A DNA stretch of 64,000 nt from Streptomyces graminofaciens (GTDB lineage Bacteria; Actinomycetota; Actinomycetes; Streptomycetales; Streptomycetaceae): contig NZ_AP018448.1 in assembly GCF_030294945.1 (NCBI RefSeq), positions 7,722,501-7,786,500 on the forward strand. The letters run 5' to 3'. The position numbers were made by a program, and so were the translations under genes. How positions within the stretch are numbered: position 1 is the first letter of the stretch; every line of letters begins with the position of its first letter. The notes under the pieces are model-generated. The model saw only the letters and a list, made by a program, of their open reading frames with translations. It searched no databases and was not told the origin of the DNA. Below are positions 11,082 through 19,603 of this stretch, piece after piece.

Positions 11082-11110
11082 ACAACGAGCGGCGCGGCAC
11101 TTGGGTTACG
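11082..11110 (-). promoter_or_regulatory. Candidate sigma-BldN promoter of rsbN
   Basis: On the minus strand CGTAAC is followed after 17 nt by CGTTGT. BldN-dependent promoters carry CGTAAC and CGTTGA-like elements. It lies 131 nt upstream of the rsbN start, in the bldN-rsbN gap, so BldN would induce its own inhibitor. Confidence 0.7.
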
Positions 11111-11253
11111 GACGGCGGATGATCCGACCGTGAAGTCAACCGACTTGCACGGAGGGTTAGTTGGGGTTGCCGAGCGTAGGCGTTGGGTGTGCGCGGCTCG
11201 GGGCGGCCCGATGTGGCTCGTCAGGCCCGCGCGGCCCGTGCGGCGGGTGCGGA

Positions 11254-12129
11254 TCAGCGGGCGTCGTCCGGCAGGAGGCGGGCGAGGGTGCGCACGGCTC
11301 GGTACTGGAGGGTCTTGATCGCGCCCTCGTTCTTGCCCATGACGCGGGCGGTCTCGGCGACGGAGAGGCCCTGGAGGAAGCGGAGGGTCACGCACTCCTG
11401 CTGCTGGGGGTTGAGCCGTCGTACGGCTTCCAGGAGCGCGGCGTTGGAGAGGGACTCCAGGACGGAGTCCTCGGGGGAGCGCTCGACCTCGTTGGCGTCG
11501 AGCATCTCGCCGGTGGTGACCTCGAGGCGGAAGCGGCTGGACTTGAAGTGGTCGGCGACCAGGTTGCGGGCGATCGTGACCAGCCAGGCGCCGAAGTCGC
11601 GGCCCTGCCAGGTGAACGTGCCGATGCGGCGCAGGGCGCGCAGGAACGTCTCACTGGTGAGGTCCTCGGCGGTCGCCTTGCCGCCCACGCGGTAGTAGAT
11701 GTAGCGGTAGACGGTGTCGCTGTACTGGTCGTACAGGCGGCCGAACGCGTCGGCCTCGCCGGCCTGGGCGCGCTCGACCAGGTCCATCATGCGGGCGCTG
11801 TCGCTGTCCGCGGCGGGGCGGCGGGTGGTCGTGGCGGTGGAACCGGTCGAGCCGGTCGGGTTGGTGGAGCCGGTCGTGCCGGTGGTGCCGGAGCGGCTGC
11901 GTCTTCCGGTCTCCCGGCCGTCGCCCGACCTCCGCCCCCCGACGACAGCGCTCCGGGCCGATCCCCGCTCGATCCCGTCGGCCAGTGCGTAGCACGGGCC
12001 GGCCGGAACGGCGGAGGCGGCGAGGGCGGATACGGCGTACGCGGTGGGGACGAAGCCGCGCAATAGGTCGTTGACCGTTGCGCGCAGCGTAGCCAGGCCC
12101 GAGGCGTCAACCCCGACGTGTGGGTACAC
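11254..12129 (-). CDS. bldN: ECF RNA polymerase sigma factor BldN
   Basis: A 291-residue ECF sigma factor. About 105 residues precede region 2 and end in a Gly/Ser/Thr-rich linker (TGTTGSTNPTGSTGSTATTT). This corresponds to the N-terminal pro-sequence that is proteolytically removed in S. coelicolor. Region 2 begins near MMDLVERAQAGEADAFGRLY and includes VYRYIYYRVG and AEDLTSETF. Region 4 is QQQECVTLRFLQGLSVAETA onward. GTG 12129 gives the known N-terminus (YPHVGVDASG). BldN directs aerial-mycelium genes (chaplins, rodlins, bldM) and is held by RsbN encoded next. Confidence 0.95.
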   Translation of the reverse strand: MYPHVGVDASGLATLRATVNDLLRGFVPTAYAVSALAASAVPAGPCYALADGIERGSARSAVVGGRRSGDGRETGRRSRSGTTGTTGSTNPTGSTGSTATTTRRPAADSDSARMMDLVERAQAGEADAFGRLYDQYSDTVYRYIYYRVGGKATAEDLTSETFLRALRRIGTFTWQGRDFGAWLVTIARNLVADHFKSSRFRLEVTTGEMLDANEVERSPEDSVLESLSNAALLEAVRRLNPQQQECVTLRFLQGLSVAETARVMGKNEGAIKTLQYRAVRTLARLLPDDAR

Positions 12130-12467
12130 GGGACTCCCAGAGGCAGAGCTTCCATCACGTGCAGTGCGGGACCTTTCACCCGTCGTAGCGACGGAGGGGT
12201 ACCGGTTTGCGTTTGAGGAGAATAACGCTTCGTGCAGGCACTGCTACACCCAGTTGCTCAAATCATCGATTACGTCGCTTCTGTTACCGATTGACGCCCG
12301 CTCAAGTGCCGTTGCGTGACCGGATGTTGATCGAATGGGTTCGTGTTCCGTCTGGGTGGGGGGCGTGTTGTGGCCGGGTGCGTGTGAGGGGACTGGCGGG
12401 GGTGATGTGGGGGTAAGGGGGCTGGAATGCGGGTGGGCGGGGGTGCGCGCGCTGCGGGCATGACGAG
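12130..12467. other. Gene-free region upstream of bldN
   Basis: About 340 nt with no credible gene. The part next to bldN should hold its promoter and a leader. A minus-strand AACTGGGTGTAG at about 12245-12256 shares part of the BldD consensus (AC..G.GT core), which is relevant because bldN is a BldD target in S. coelicolor, but the match is partial. The rest is G-rich and featureless. Confidence 0.4.
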
Positions 12468-12495
12468 AACGGGGACTCCGGTCGGAGTCCCCGTT
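12468..12495. terminator. Terminator after the HAD hydrolase gene
   Basis: Perfect 12-bp stem AACGGGGACTCC / GGAGTCCCCGTT with a GGTC loop, 36 nt past the stop codon of the minus-strand HAD gene. It insulates bldN. Confidence 0.85.
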
Positions 12496-12530
12496 CGTCT
12501 GCTGTTCGTCTGTTCGGTGAGGTGCCGGCG

Positions 12531-13460
12531 TCAGCGTCTGCGGCGGTGCAGCGCGATCGCCGCCGCGGTGCCGCCCGCCACCGCGCCGACGCCCGCCGCC
12601 GCGGGGAGGCCGACCTTGGCCGCCTTGCGGGCCGTGCGGTAGTCGCGCAGGCGCCAGTCCATGTCGCGGGCGTGTTTGCGGAGTTTGGTGTCGGGATTGA
12701 TCGCGTAGGGGTGGCCCACCAGCGAGAGCATGGGGATGTCGTTGTGCGAGTCGCTGTAGGCCGCGCAGCGGGAGAGGTCCAGGGACTCGGCGACGGCCAG
12801 GGCCCGTACCGCCTCCGCCTTCGCCGGGCCGTGGAGGGGCTCGCCGACCAGCTTGCCGGTGTAGACGCCGTCCACCGACTCGGCGACCGTGCCCAGTGCG
12901 CCGGTCAGGCCCAGGCGGCGGGCGATCACCTGGGCGATCTCCACCGGGGCGGCGGTGACCAGCCACACCTTCTGGCCCGCGTCCAGGTGCGCCTGGGCCA
13001 GGGCGCGGGTGCCCGGCCAGATGCGCTCGGCCATGTACTCGTCGTAGATCTCCTCGCCGATCGACATCAGTTCGGCCACGCGGTGGCCCTTGACGATCGA
13101 GAGCGCGGAGTCCCTCGCGTCCTGCATGTGCTCGGGGTCCTCGATGCCGGCCAGGCGGAACCACGCCTGCTGCCAGGCGAACCTGGCGAGGTCGCGGGTC
13201 TCGAAGAACTTCCGCTTGTACAGGCCCCGGCCGAAGTGGAAGAGGGCAGCGCCTTGCATCACGGTGTTGTCGAGGTCGAAGAAGGCGGCTGCCTTGTCGT
13301 CGCCCAACACCGGGAACTGCGGTTCCTCTTCGGCGCCGGAGATCTCTTCCTCGATCTCCTGCGACGACTTGCGCGCTGCCTCCGCAGAGGCCTCGCCTGC
13401 CAACACGCTCCGCGCCGTGGCGGAGCGCCTACGGGGAGTGAGCCATCCGAGTGCGGCCAT
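12531..13460 (-). CDS. HAD-IB family hydrolase (phosphoserine phosphatase-like)
   Basis: 309 residues. After about 55 charged residues comes motif I FFDLDNTV, then motif II in VWLVTAAPVE and the terminal motif AAYSDSHNDIPML. That is the subfamily IB pattern (phosphoserine phosphatase / CicA / SerB2-like). A hydrophobic stretch at the very C-terminus (VGLPAAAGVGAVAGGTAAAIAL) is followed by RRRR, suggesting a tail anchor facing the cytoplasm. In Streptomyces this gene lies between bldN and the rex operon. The substrate is unknown. Confidence 0.86.
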   Translation of the reverse strand: MAALGWLTPRRRSATARSVLAGEASAEAARKSSQEIEEEISGAEEEPQFPVLGDDKAAAFFDLDNTVMQGAALFHFGRGLYKRKFFETRDLARFAWQQAWFRLAGIEDPEHMQDARDSALSIVKGHRVAELMSIGEEIYDEYMAERIWPGTRALAQAHLDAGQKVWLVTAAPVEIAQVIARRLGLTGALGTVAESVDGVYTGKLVGEPLHGPAKAEAVRALAVAESLDLSRCAAYSDSHNDIPMLSLVGHPYAINPDTKLRKHARDMDWRLRDYRTARKAAKVGLPAAAGVGAVAGGTAAAIALHRRRR

Positions 13461-13585
13461 GACGTGAGCATAGCCAGTCTGTTCGGTACTTCCGGAGCCG
13501 AGAGGTTCGAAGGGTGTGAACTCTCCACGACCGGGCCGTTAAACGGCCGCTCCCGGGCGTGTGGCGGCGTAGGAGAATGGCCCGC

Positions 13586-13891
13586 ATGAGTCCCCTCTTT
13601 CGTCGCGGTGATCGTCGTACGCCCGAGTCGTCGTCCGGGAGTTCTCACGAACGGCTTGTCACACTGATCGGGAAGCCCGGTTGTCATCTGTGTGATGACG
13701 CACAGGAGGTGATCGAGAAGGTGTGTGGCGATCTCGGGGTTTCCTGGGAGAAGAAGGACATCACCCAGGACGAGGAACTCCACCGGCTGTACTGGGAACA
13801 GATCCCGGTCGTGCTGGTGGACGGCGCCCAGCACACCTTCTGGCGGGTGAACGAGGAACGGCTGCGCAAAGCCCTCTCAGCAAAGCCCTGA
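13586..13891 (+). CDS. Glutaredoxin-family protein
   Basis: 101 residues with a thioredoxin fold: a beta strand RLVTLIGKPGCHLCDDA carrying the CxxC pair, then a cis-Pro region QIPVVLVDGAQ. This is the DUF836/glutaredoxin-like class found upstream of rex in actinobacteria. It likely reduces disulfides using mycothiol or thioredoxin. The link to redox sensing is contextual. ATG 13586 is chosen for its 10-nt distance from AGGAG; ATG 13577 would leave only 1 nt. Confidence 0.85.
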   Translation: MSPLFRRGDRRTPESSSGSSHERLVTLIGKPGCHLCDDAQEVIEKVCGDLGVSWEKKDITQDEELHRLYWEQIPVVLVDGAQHTFWRVNEERLRKALSAKP

Positions 13892-14124
13892 CGGCAATGC
13901 TTTGGATTAAAGCGCTGACCGACCAGTCCAAGTGATCCCGAAAGTCGCTTAGGATCGATGGGCTAGTGGTCTCGGGGGCGGGATTCGTGAGGAGAGTGTG
14001 CGGTTTTGCCCCCGTCGAGCAAGGCGTTCAGTGAGGAACGAAGGTACGTGAGTGCCAGTTCCATTCACGCGCGCCGGGAGTGCGTGACCCCGGTCACGTT
14101 CGCCGGGCAAATCGGACACCATCT
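13892..14124. other. Gap upstream of the rex operator
   Basis: No gene recognised. An ORF opening at 14006 merges into rex but lacks family similarity before GTG 14219. The region carries the rex promoter area on its right side. Confidence 0.5.
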
Positions 14125-14142
14125 TTGTGCACGCGTTCACAA
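14125..14142 (+). promoter_or_regulatory. Rex operator (ROP site)
   Basis: TTGTGCACGCGTTCACAA matches the Rex consensus TTGTGAACGCGTTCACAA at 17 of 18 positions, 77 nt upstream of rex. Rex binds it when NADH is low and releases it when NADH rises, giving autoregulation of rex-hemACD as in S. coelicolor. Confidence 0.93.
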
Positions 14143-14218
14143 AGACATAGCCTGCTGTCGACGGGGCGGTCTGGGGACGCATGACCGCCCGCAGCCCCGC
14201 TCTACCCGCAGGAGCACC

Positions 14219-14974
14219 GTGGCAACTGGCCGAACTCACCGACCGGCGACCCGCAGCCGAGGGATTCCCGAGGCCACCGTCGCCAGGCTTCCGTTGTACC
14301 TCCGTGCGCTGACCGGGTTGTCGGAGCGCTCGGTGCCCACGGTCTCGTCCGAGGAACTGGCGGCCGCCGCGGGGGTCAACTCCGCGAAGCTGCGCAAGGA
14401 CTTCTCGTACCTGGGTTCTTACGGAACGCGCGGAGTCGGCTACGACGTCGAGTATCTCGTCTATCAGATCTCGCGTGAGCTGGGCCTCACCCAGGACTGG
14501 CCGGTCGTGATCGTCGGAATCGGTAACCTCGGCGCCGCGCTCGCCAATTACGGCGGGTTCGCCTCCCGTGGATTCCGGGTCGCCGCCTTGATCGACGCCG
14601 ATCCGGCGATGGCCGGGAAGCCGGTCGCGGGTATTCCGGTGCAGCACAGTGACGAGCTGGAAAAGATCATTGAGGACAACGGCGTATCGATCGGCGTGAT
14701 CGCCACCCCCGCCGGTGCCGCCCAGCCCGTCTGTGATCGGCTGGTGGCCGCCGGGGTCACGTCCATTCTGAACTTCGCGCCCACCGTTCTCTCCGTGCCG
14801 GACGGTGTCGACGTACGCAAGGTGGATCTCTCGATCGAGCTGCAGATCCTCGCCTTCCACGAGCAGCGCAAGGCCGGCGAGGAGGCCGCAGCCGAGTCCG
14901 CGGCCGTGCTGAGGGCTCCCAAGGAGTCCGAGAAAGGGCCCGACGGGGATGTCCCCGCCGTGATGCCGGCATGA
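14219..14974 (+). CDS. rex: Redox-sensing transcriptional repressor Rex
   Basis: A 251-residue repressor. N-terminal winged helix: residues about 15-80, with SAKLRKDFSYLGSYGTRGVG in the recognition region. Then a Rossmann domain with the NAD(H) motif VIVGIGNLGAALANY. A C-terminal swapped helix includes LSIELQILAFHEQ. Rex represses respiratory and other genes when NAD+ dominates. GTG 14219 follows AGGAG by 4-8 nt and begins ATGRTHRPATRSRGIPEATV, the Streptomyces Rex N-terminus. The stop overlaps hemA by 4 nt (ATGA), indicating translational coupling. Confidence 0.96.
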   Translation: MATGRTHRPATRSRGIPEATVARLPLYLRALTGLSERSVPTVSSEELAAAAGVNSAKLRKDFSYLGSYGTRGVGYDVEYLVYQISRELGLTQDWPVVIVGIGNLGAALANYGGFASRGFRVAALIDADPAMAGKPVAGIPVQHSDELEKIIEDNGVSIGVIATPAGAAQPVCDRLVAAGVTSILNFAPTVLSVPDGVDVRKVDLSIELQILAFHEQRKAGEEAAAESAAVLRAPKESEKGPDGDVPAVMPA

Positions 14975-16677
14975 GTCTCCTCGTCGTCGGGCTGAGCCAC
15001 CGCAGCGCTCCGGTGAGCGTGCTGGAGCGGGCCGCGCTGTCCCTGGACGCGCAGGTCAAGTTGCTCCAGGACACGGTCGCCGCCGAGCCGGCCACCGAGG
15101 CCGCCGTCCTCGCCACCTGCAACCGCATCGAGCTCTACGCGGACGTGGACAAGTTCCACGCCGGTGTCGCCGAGCTGTCCATCCTGCTCGCCCAGCACAG
15201 CGGGGTCGGGCTCGACGAGCTGACGCCGTATCTGTACGTGCACTACGAGGACCGGGCCGTCCACCACCTCTTCTCGGTGGCCTGCGGGCTCGACTCCATG
15301 GTCGTCGGCGAGGGGCAGATCCTCGGGCAGATCAAGGACTCGCTGGCCCGGGCGCAGGAGCTGCACACCGCCGGGCGGCTGCTGAACGACCTGTTCCAGC
15401 AGGGGCTGCGGGTCGGCAAGCGTGCCCACTCCGAGACCGGGATCGACCGGGCCGGGCAGTCGCTGGTGACCTTCGGGCTCGAGCAGTTCACCGCCGGGCG
15501 CGAGGTCGAGAGCTGGGCCCGGGGCAGACGGGCCGTGGTGCTCGGCGCCGGGTCGATGTCGTCGCTGGCCGCCGCCACGCTCGCGCGGGCCGGTGTCGCC
15601 GAGATCGTCATCGCCAACCGGACGTACGACCGTGCCGAGCGTCTCGCGCAGATCCTCACCGAGCAGGACGGGACGGACGTGCTGGCCCGCGCGGTACCGA
15701 TGGAATCGGTGCCCTCCGAGCTGGCACGTGCCGATGTCGCCATCTCCTGTACCGGCGCGACGGGCCTGGTGCTGACCGCCGAGACGGTCGCGGCGGCGGT
15801 CGAGGGCCGGGTGCCCGAGGGCGCGGCCGTACAGGAAGGTCGTACGGATGTGCGTACGGCCCTGTCGTCCACCTCCGGCGTCGGCACCGACGAGAACTGT
15901 CCGCTCGACCTCCCCGCCGTACAGGGCGGGGGCTTCTCCGTGCTCGGGGAGGCCGCGGTGGCCGGGATGGACGCGGCCACGCTGGAGCAGCACGCGGCCT
16001 GGGTCGACAACGCCACGGTCGACATCCGTGACAGGCGGCGCACTCCCGCCACCGATGCCGAGCTGATCGCCCTGCTCGCCGCGACCGTGGCCGTCACCGG
16101 GCGGATCACCGAACTGCGCAGGCCGGAGCCCGCCGTCGAGCTGCCCCGGCCGGAGCCCGTGCTGGCGCTGCTGGACCTGGCGATGCCCCGGGACGTCGAC
16201 GCGGCCGTGCACCGGCTGGCCGGCGTGCGGCTGGTCGACATCGAGTCGCTGGCCGAGGCTTCCGCGGACGCGCCGATGGCGGCCGATGTGGACATGGTGC
16301 GGCGGATCGTCTCCGACGAGGTGGCCGCCTTCGGCGCTGCTCAGCGGGCCGCGCACATCACGCCGACCGTCGTGGCGCTGCGGACCATGGCCGCCGATGT
16401 CGTCGCGAGCGAGATCGCGAGGCTCGAAGGGCGGCTGCCCGGCCTCGACGACAAGCACCGGGGCGAGATCACCCAGACCGTGCGGCGCGTCGTCGACAAG
16501 CTGTTGCACGCGCCGACCGTACGGGTCAAGCAGCTCGCGGCCGAGCCCGGCGGCGCCGGGTACGCGGACGCGCTGCGGACCCTGTTCGACCTGGACCCGG
16601 AGACGGTGGCCGCCGTCTCCCGGGCCGAGGACAGCAACGAGACCCTGCAGAACGCCGAGAACCGAGGGCGATCATGA
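14971..16677 (+). CDS. hemA: Glutamyl-tRNA reductase
   Basis: Reduces glutamyl-tRNA(Glu) to glutamate-1-semialdehyde with NADPH, the first committed step of the C5 tetrapyrrole route. Catalytic Cys is in ATCNRIELYA (about residue 50). GEGQILGQIKDS and the NADPH motif VLGAGSMSSLAA are present. At 568 residues it is about 140 longer than usual: a block between CTGATGLVLT (about residue 263) and VLALLDLAMPRDVD (about 400) splits the nucleotide-binding domain. The extra length is typical of streptomycetes. The C-terminal dimerisation helices are intact. Four-nt overlaps join it to rex and hemC. Confidence 0.96.
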   Translation: MSLLVVGLSHRSAPVSVLERAALSLDAQVKLLQDTVAAEPATEAAVLATCNRIELYADVDKFHAGVAELSILLAQHSGVGLDELTPYLYVHYEDRAVHHLFSVACGLDSMVVGEGQILGQIKDSLARAQELHTAGRLLNDLFQQGLRVGKRAHSETGIDRAGQSLVTFGLEQFTAGREVESWARGRRAVVLGAGSMSSLAAATLARAGVAEIVIANRTYDRAERLAQILTEQDGTDVLARAVPMESVPSELARADVAISCTGATGLVLTAETVAAAVEGRVPEGAAVQEGRTDVRTALSSTSGVGTDENCPLDLPAVQGGGFSVLGEAAVAGMDAATLEQHAAWVDNATVDIRDRRRTPATDAELIALLAATVAVTGRITELRRPEPAVELPRPEPVLALLDLAMPRDVDAAVHRLAGVRLVDIESLAEASADAPMAADVDMVRRIVSDEVAAFGAAQRAAHITPTVVALRTMAADVVASEIARLEGRLPGLDDKHRGEITQTVRRVVDKLLHAPTVRVKQLAAEPGGAGYADALRTLFDLDPETVAAVSRAEDSNETLQNAENRGRS

Positions 16678-17645
16678 GTGAGCAACCACTGAGGCTCGGG
16701 ACAAGGCGTAGCAAACTCGCCATGGCCCAGTCCGGACAGGTGGCGGACGCCGTCCGCCAAGTGACCGGACGGGCCGTCGAACTCGTGGAGATCACGACGT
16801 ACGGCGATGTCTCCCGCGAGCATCTGGCCCAGATCGGCGGCACGGGTGTCTTCGTGACCGCGCTGCGCGAGGCGCTGCTGCGCGGCGAGGTCGACTTCGC
16901 CGTGCACTCGCTCAAGGACCTGCCGACCGCGCAGCCCGACGACCTGGCGCTGGCGGCCGTACCGCCGCGCGAGGACGCGCGGGACGTGCTGGTGGCCCGG
17001 GACGGGCTGACCTTCGAGCAGCTGCCCGACGGCGCCCGCGTCGGCACGGGCTCGCCGCGGCGGATGGCCCAGCTGAACGCGTACGCGCGCTGCCACGGGC
17101 TGACCGTCGAGACGGTCCCGATCCGCGGGAACGTGGACACCCGGATCGGATATGTGCGGAAGGGTGAGCTGGACGCCGTCGTTCTGGCCGCCGCCGGACT
17201 GAACCGGATCGGGCGCAGTGAAGAAGTGACCGATTTCCTTTCGGTCGACACCGTTCTGCCCGCCCCCGGCCAGGGGGCACTGGCGATCGAATGCAGGGCG
17301 GGGCACACTGCCCAGGACACTGCGTTGATCGCCGCGCTCGCCGAGCTCGACGACCCGTACACCCGGGCCGCCGTGACCGCCGAGCGGTCCCTTCTCGCCG
17401 CCCTGGAGGCCGGCTGCAGCGCACCTGTGGGTGCGTACGCCGACCTGCTGGCCGACGGGCAGATTGTCAAGGAAATGCGCCTGCGCGGCGTCGTCGGCAC
17501 CACCGACGGCTCGACGCTGGTACAGCTGTCCACCACCGGTCCCGTGCCCGAGACGTACGACCAAGCAATGGCGCTCGGCCGTGAACTCGCCGCCGAGATG
17601 CTCGCTAAGGGCGCGGCCGGTCTGATGGGGGAGCGAGCACATTGA
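16674..17645 (+). CDS. hemC: Porphobilinogen deaminase (hydroxymethylbilane synthase)
   Basis: Polymerises four porphobilinogens to hydroxymethylbilane. 323 residues, normal length. Seen: N-terminal RLGTRRSKLAMAQ, LPTAQPDDLALAAVPPREDA, the substrate-binding arginines in GTGSPRRMAQ and PIRGNVDTR, and the dipyrromethane-cofactor cysteine in LEAGCSAPVGAYA. ATGA overlap with hemA; its TGA overlaps the TTG start of hemD. Under Rex control through the upstream operator. Confidence 0.96.
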   Translation: MSEQPLRLGTRRSKLAMAQSGQVADAVRQVTGRAVELVEITTYGDVSREHLAQIGGTGVFVTALREALLRGEVDFAVHSLKDLPTAQPDDLALAAVPPREDARDVLVARDGLTFEQLPDGARVGTGSPRRMAQLNAYARCHGLTVETVPIRGNVDTRIGYVRKGELDAVVLAAAGLNRIGRSEEVTDFLSVDTVLPAPGQGALAIECRAGHTAQDTALIAALAELDDPYTRAAVTAERSLLAALEAGCSAPVGAYADLLADGQIVKEMRLRGVVGTTDGSTLVQLSTTGPVPETYDQAMALGRELAAEMLAKGAAGLMGERAH

Positions 17646-19408
17646 GCCCCACCACCCTTCCCGCCGGTCCGGACCACGGTCACGTCACCTTCCTCGGTGC
17701 CGGACCCGGGGATCCGGGACTGCTGACACTGCGCGCCGTGGAGGCGCTGGCGAACGCGGACGTCCTCGTCGCCGAGCACGATGTGCTCGACGTGGTGCGT
17801 ACGCATGCCCGCGCCGGGGTCGCCGTACTGGGCACGGATCGCGAGCACGACCTGTCGCCTCCGTCGCCCCTGGCTTCCGCCTCGACGACATCCACGTCCG
17901 CGTCTTCTTCTGTGGATACGTTCTCGGGTGCGGGCGCACCTCAGCTAACGGTTGTTGACGGGGCGTCAACGACCGGTGGTGCACCCGCTGTGCACGATGC
18001 CGCACATCTTGTCATGGAGGCCGCGCGGGGCGGCAAGCGGGTCGTCCGTGCGGTGTCCGGGGACCCTGGCCTCGACACTTACGCCACCGAGGAGATGTTG
18101 GCGTGCGCCGCCGCGGGCGTGCCCTTCGAAGTCGTGCCCGGTGTCGCGACGGCCGTGGGCGTCCCCGCGTACGCCGGTGTGCCGCTGCGGGACGCGCAGG
18201 GCGCCGACGTACGGTTCGTCGACGCGCGCACGGCGTCCGACCGTTGCTGGACCGAGGTCGGCGTGTCGGACGGGACCGTCGTGGTCTCGGCGACGCTGGA
18301 GACCGTGGCCGCAGCGGCCGGGGAGCTGGTGGCCGCCGGCCGTAAGCCCGATACGCCGATGACCGTGACGGTCGGCGGTACGACGACGCGGCAGCGGACC
18401 TGGGCCGCGACGCTCGGCACGATCGCGCAGACCCTGAAGCAGGCCAAGGTGCTGCCCTCGCCGGAGGGCGGGCGGCCGGTGATAGCCGTGGTCGGTGAGC
18501 GTTCCGCCGCCGCTCAGCGTGAGCAGCTCTCGTGGTTCGAGAACAAGCCGCTCTTCGGGTGGCGTGTGCTGGTGCCGCGCACGAAGGAGCAGGCGGCCTC
18601 GCTCTCCGACCAACTGCGGTCCTACGGAGCCGTGCCGCACGAGGTGCCGACCATCGCCGTCGAGCCGCCGCGGACGCCGCAGCAGATGGAGCGGGCGGTC
18701 AAGGGGCTGGTGACCGGGCGGTACGAGTGGATCGCCTTCACGTCGGTGAACGCGGTCAAGGCCGTGCGGGAGAAGTTCGAGGAGTACGGGCTCGATGCCC
18801 GTGCGTTCGCCGGGATCAAGGTCGCGGCGGTGGGGGAGCAGACGGCGAAGGCGCTGGTCGCGTTCGGTGTGAAGCCGGATCTGGTGCCGAGCGGTGAGCA
18901 GTCGGCGGCTGGGCTGCTGGAGGACTGGCCGCCCTACGACCCCGTCTTCGACCCGATCGACCGGGTGTTCCTGCCTCGGGCCGACATCGCCACCGAGACG
19001 CTGGTCGCCGGGCTGATCGAGCTCGGGTGGGAGGTCGACGACGTCACGGCGTACCGGACCGTGCGGGCGTCGCCGCCGCCGGCGGAGACCCGGGAGGCGA
19101 TCAAGGGCGGTGGGTTCGACGCTGTTCTGTTCACGTCGTCTTCCACCGTGCGGAATCTGGTGGGTATCGCCGGCAAGCCGCACAACGTGACGGTGATCGC
19201 CTGTATCGGGCCCGCTACGGCGAAGACCGCGGAGGAGCATGGGCTGCGGGTGGATGTGATGGCTCCCGAGCCGTCCGTGCACAAGCTGGCCGAGGCGCTG
19301 GCGGACTTCGGGCTGCGGCGGCGGGCGGCTGCGGTGGAGGCCGGGGATCCGGTTACTCGGCCGAGCGAGCGGAGGCCGGGGGCGCGTAGGAGGCGGTCCA
19401 CGACCTGA
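17642..19408 (+). CDS. hemD: Bifunctional uroporphyrinogen-III methyltransferase-like / uroporphyrinogen-III synthase
   Basis: 588 residues in two parts. Residues about 15-270 have the tetrapyrrole methylase fold (TFLGAGPGDPGLLTLRA, VVRAVSGDPGLDTY, VVPGVATAVGVPAYAGVPL), interrupted near 75-115 by a Ser/Thr-rich insert. Residues about 300-570 are a HemD domain (GWRVLVPRTKEQ, FTSVNAVKA, AVGEQTAKAL, FTSSSTVRN, CIGPATAKTA), which cyclises hydroxymethylbilane to uroporphyrinogen III. The SUMT catalytic block usually read as RLKGGDPFVFGRGGEE is altered, so methylase activity is doubtful. TTG start overlaps the hemC stop. A strong terminator follows. Confidence 0.92.
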   Translation: MSPTTLPAGPDHGHVTFLGAGPGDPGLLTLRAVEALANADVLVAEHDVLDVVRTHARAGVAVLGTDREHDLSPPSPLASASTTSTSASSSVDTFSGAGAPQLTVVDGASTTGGAPAVHDAAHLVMEAARGGKRVVRAVSGDPGLDTYATEEMLACAAAGVPFEVVPGVATAVGVPAYAGVPLRDAQGADVRFVDARTASDRCWTEVGVSDGTVVVSATLETVAAAAGELVAAGRKPDTPMTVTVGGTTTRQRTWAATLGTIAQTLKQAKVLPSPEGGRPVIAVVGERSAAAQREQLSWFENKPLFGWRVLVPRTKEQAASLSDQLRSYGAVPHEVPTIAVEPPRTPQQMERAVKGLVTGRYEWIAFTSVNAVKAVREKFEEYGLDARAFAGIKVAAVGEQTAKALVAFGVKPDLVPSGEQSAAGLLEDWPPYDPVFDPIDRVFLPRADIATETLVAGLIELGWEVDDVTAYRTVRASPPPAETREAIKGGGFDAVLFTSSSTVRNLVGIAGKPHNVTVIACIGPATAKTAEEHGLRVDVMAPEPSVHKLAEALADFGLRRRAAAVEAGDPVTRPSERRPGARRRRSTT

Positions 19409-19432
19409 GGGCCCGCATGGGGTAAGTGGGAG

Positions 19433-19470
19433 AACGGCGTGAGGTGTTCGTGACACCTCGCGCCGTTTTT
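19433..19470 (+). terminator. Terminator of the rex-hemACD operon
   Basis: 15-bp stem AACGGCGTGAGGTGT / ACACCTCGCGCCGTT (one G-T pair) with a TCGTG loop and a following T-run, 24 nt after hemD. Confidence 0.92.
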
Positions 19471-19603
19471 CGTACGGGGCCGACCGGCGGGACGTTGCGG
19501 GCTCTCTCGTCGTGGTCGATCGCGCGGTTCCCCGCGCTCCTTGCGGGACTCGTCCGACGCCGCGTCGGTAAAGGGGCCCCTGGCGCGGGCGTAGCTTAGG
19601 TGT

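Noticed and set aside
14548..16509. 653-codon minus-strand ORF opposite rex-hemA
   Set aside because: Shadow of hemA; Gly/Arg/His-rich composition.
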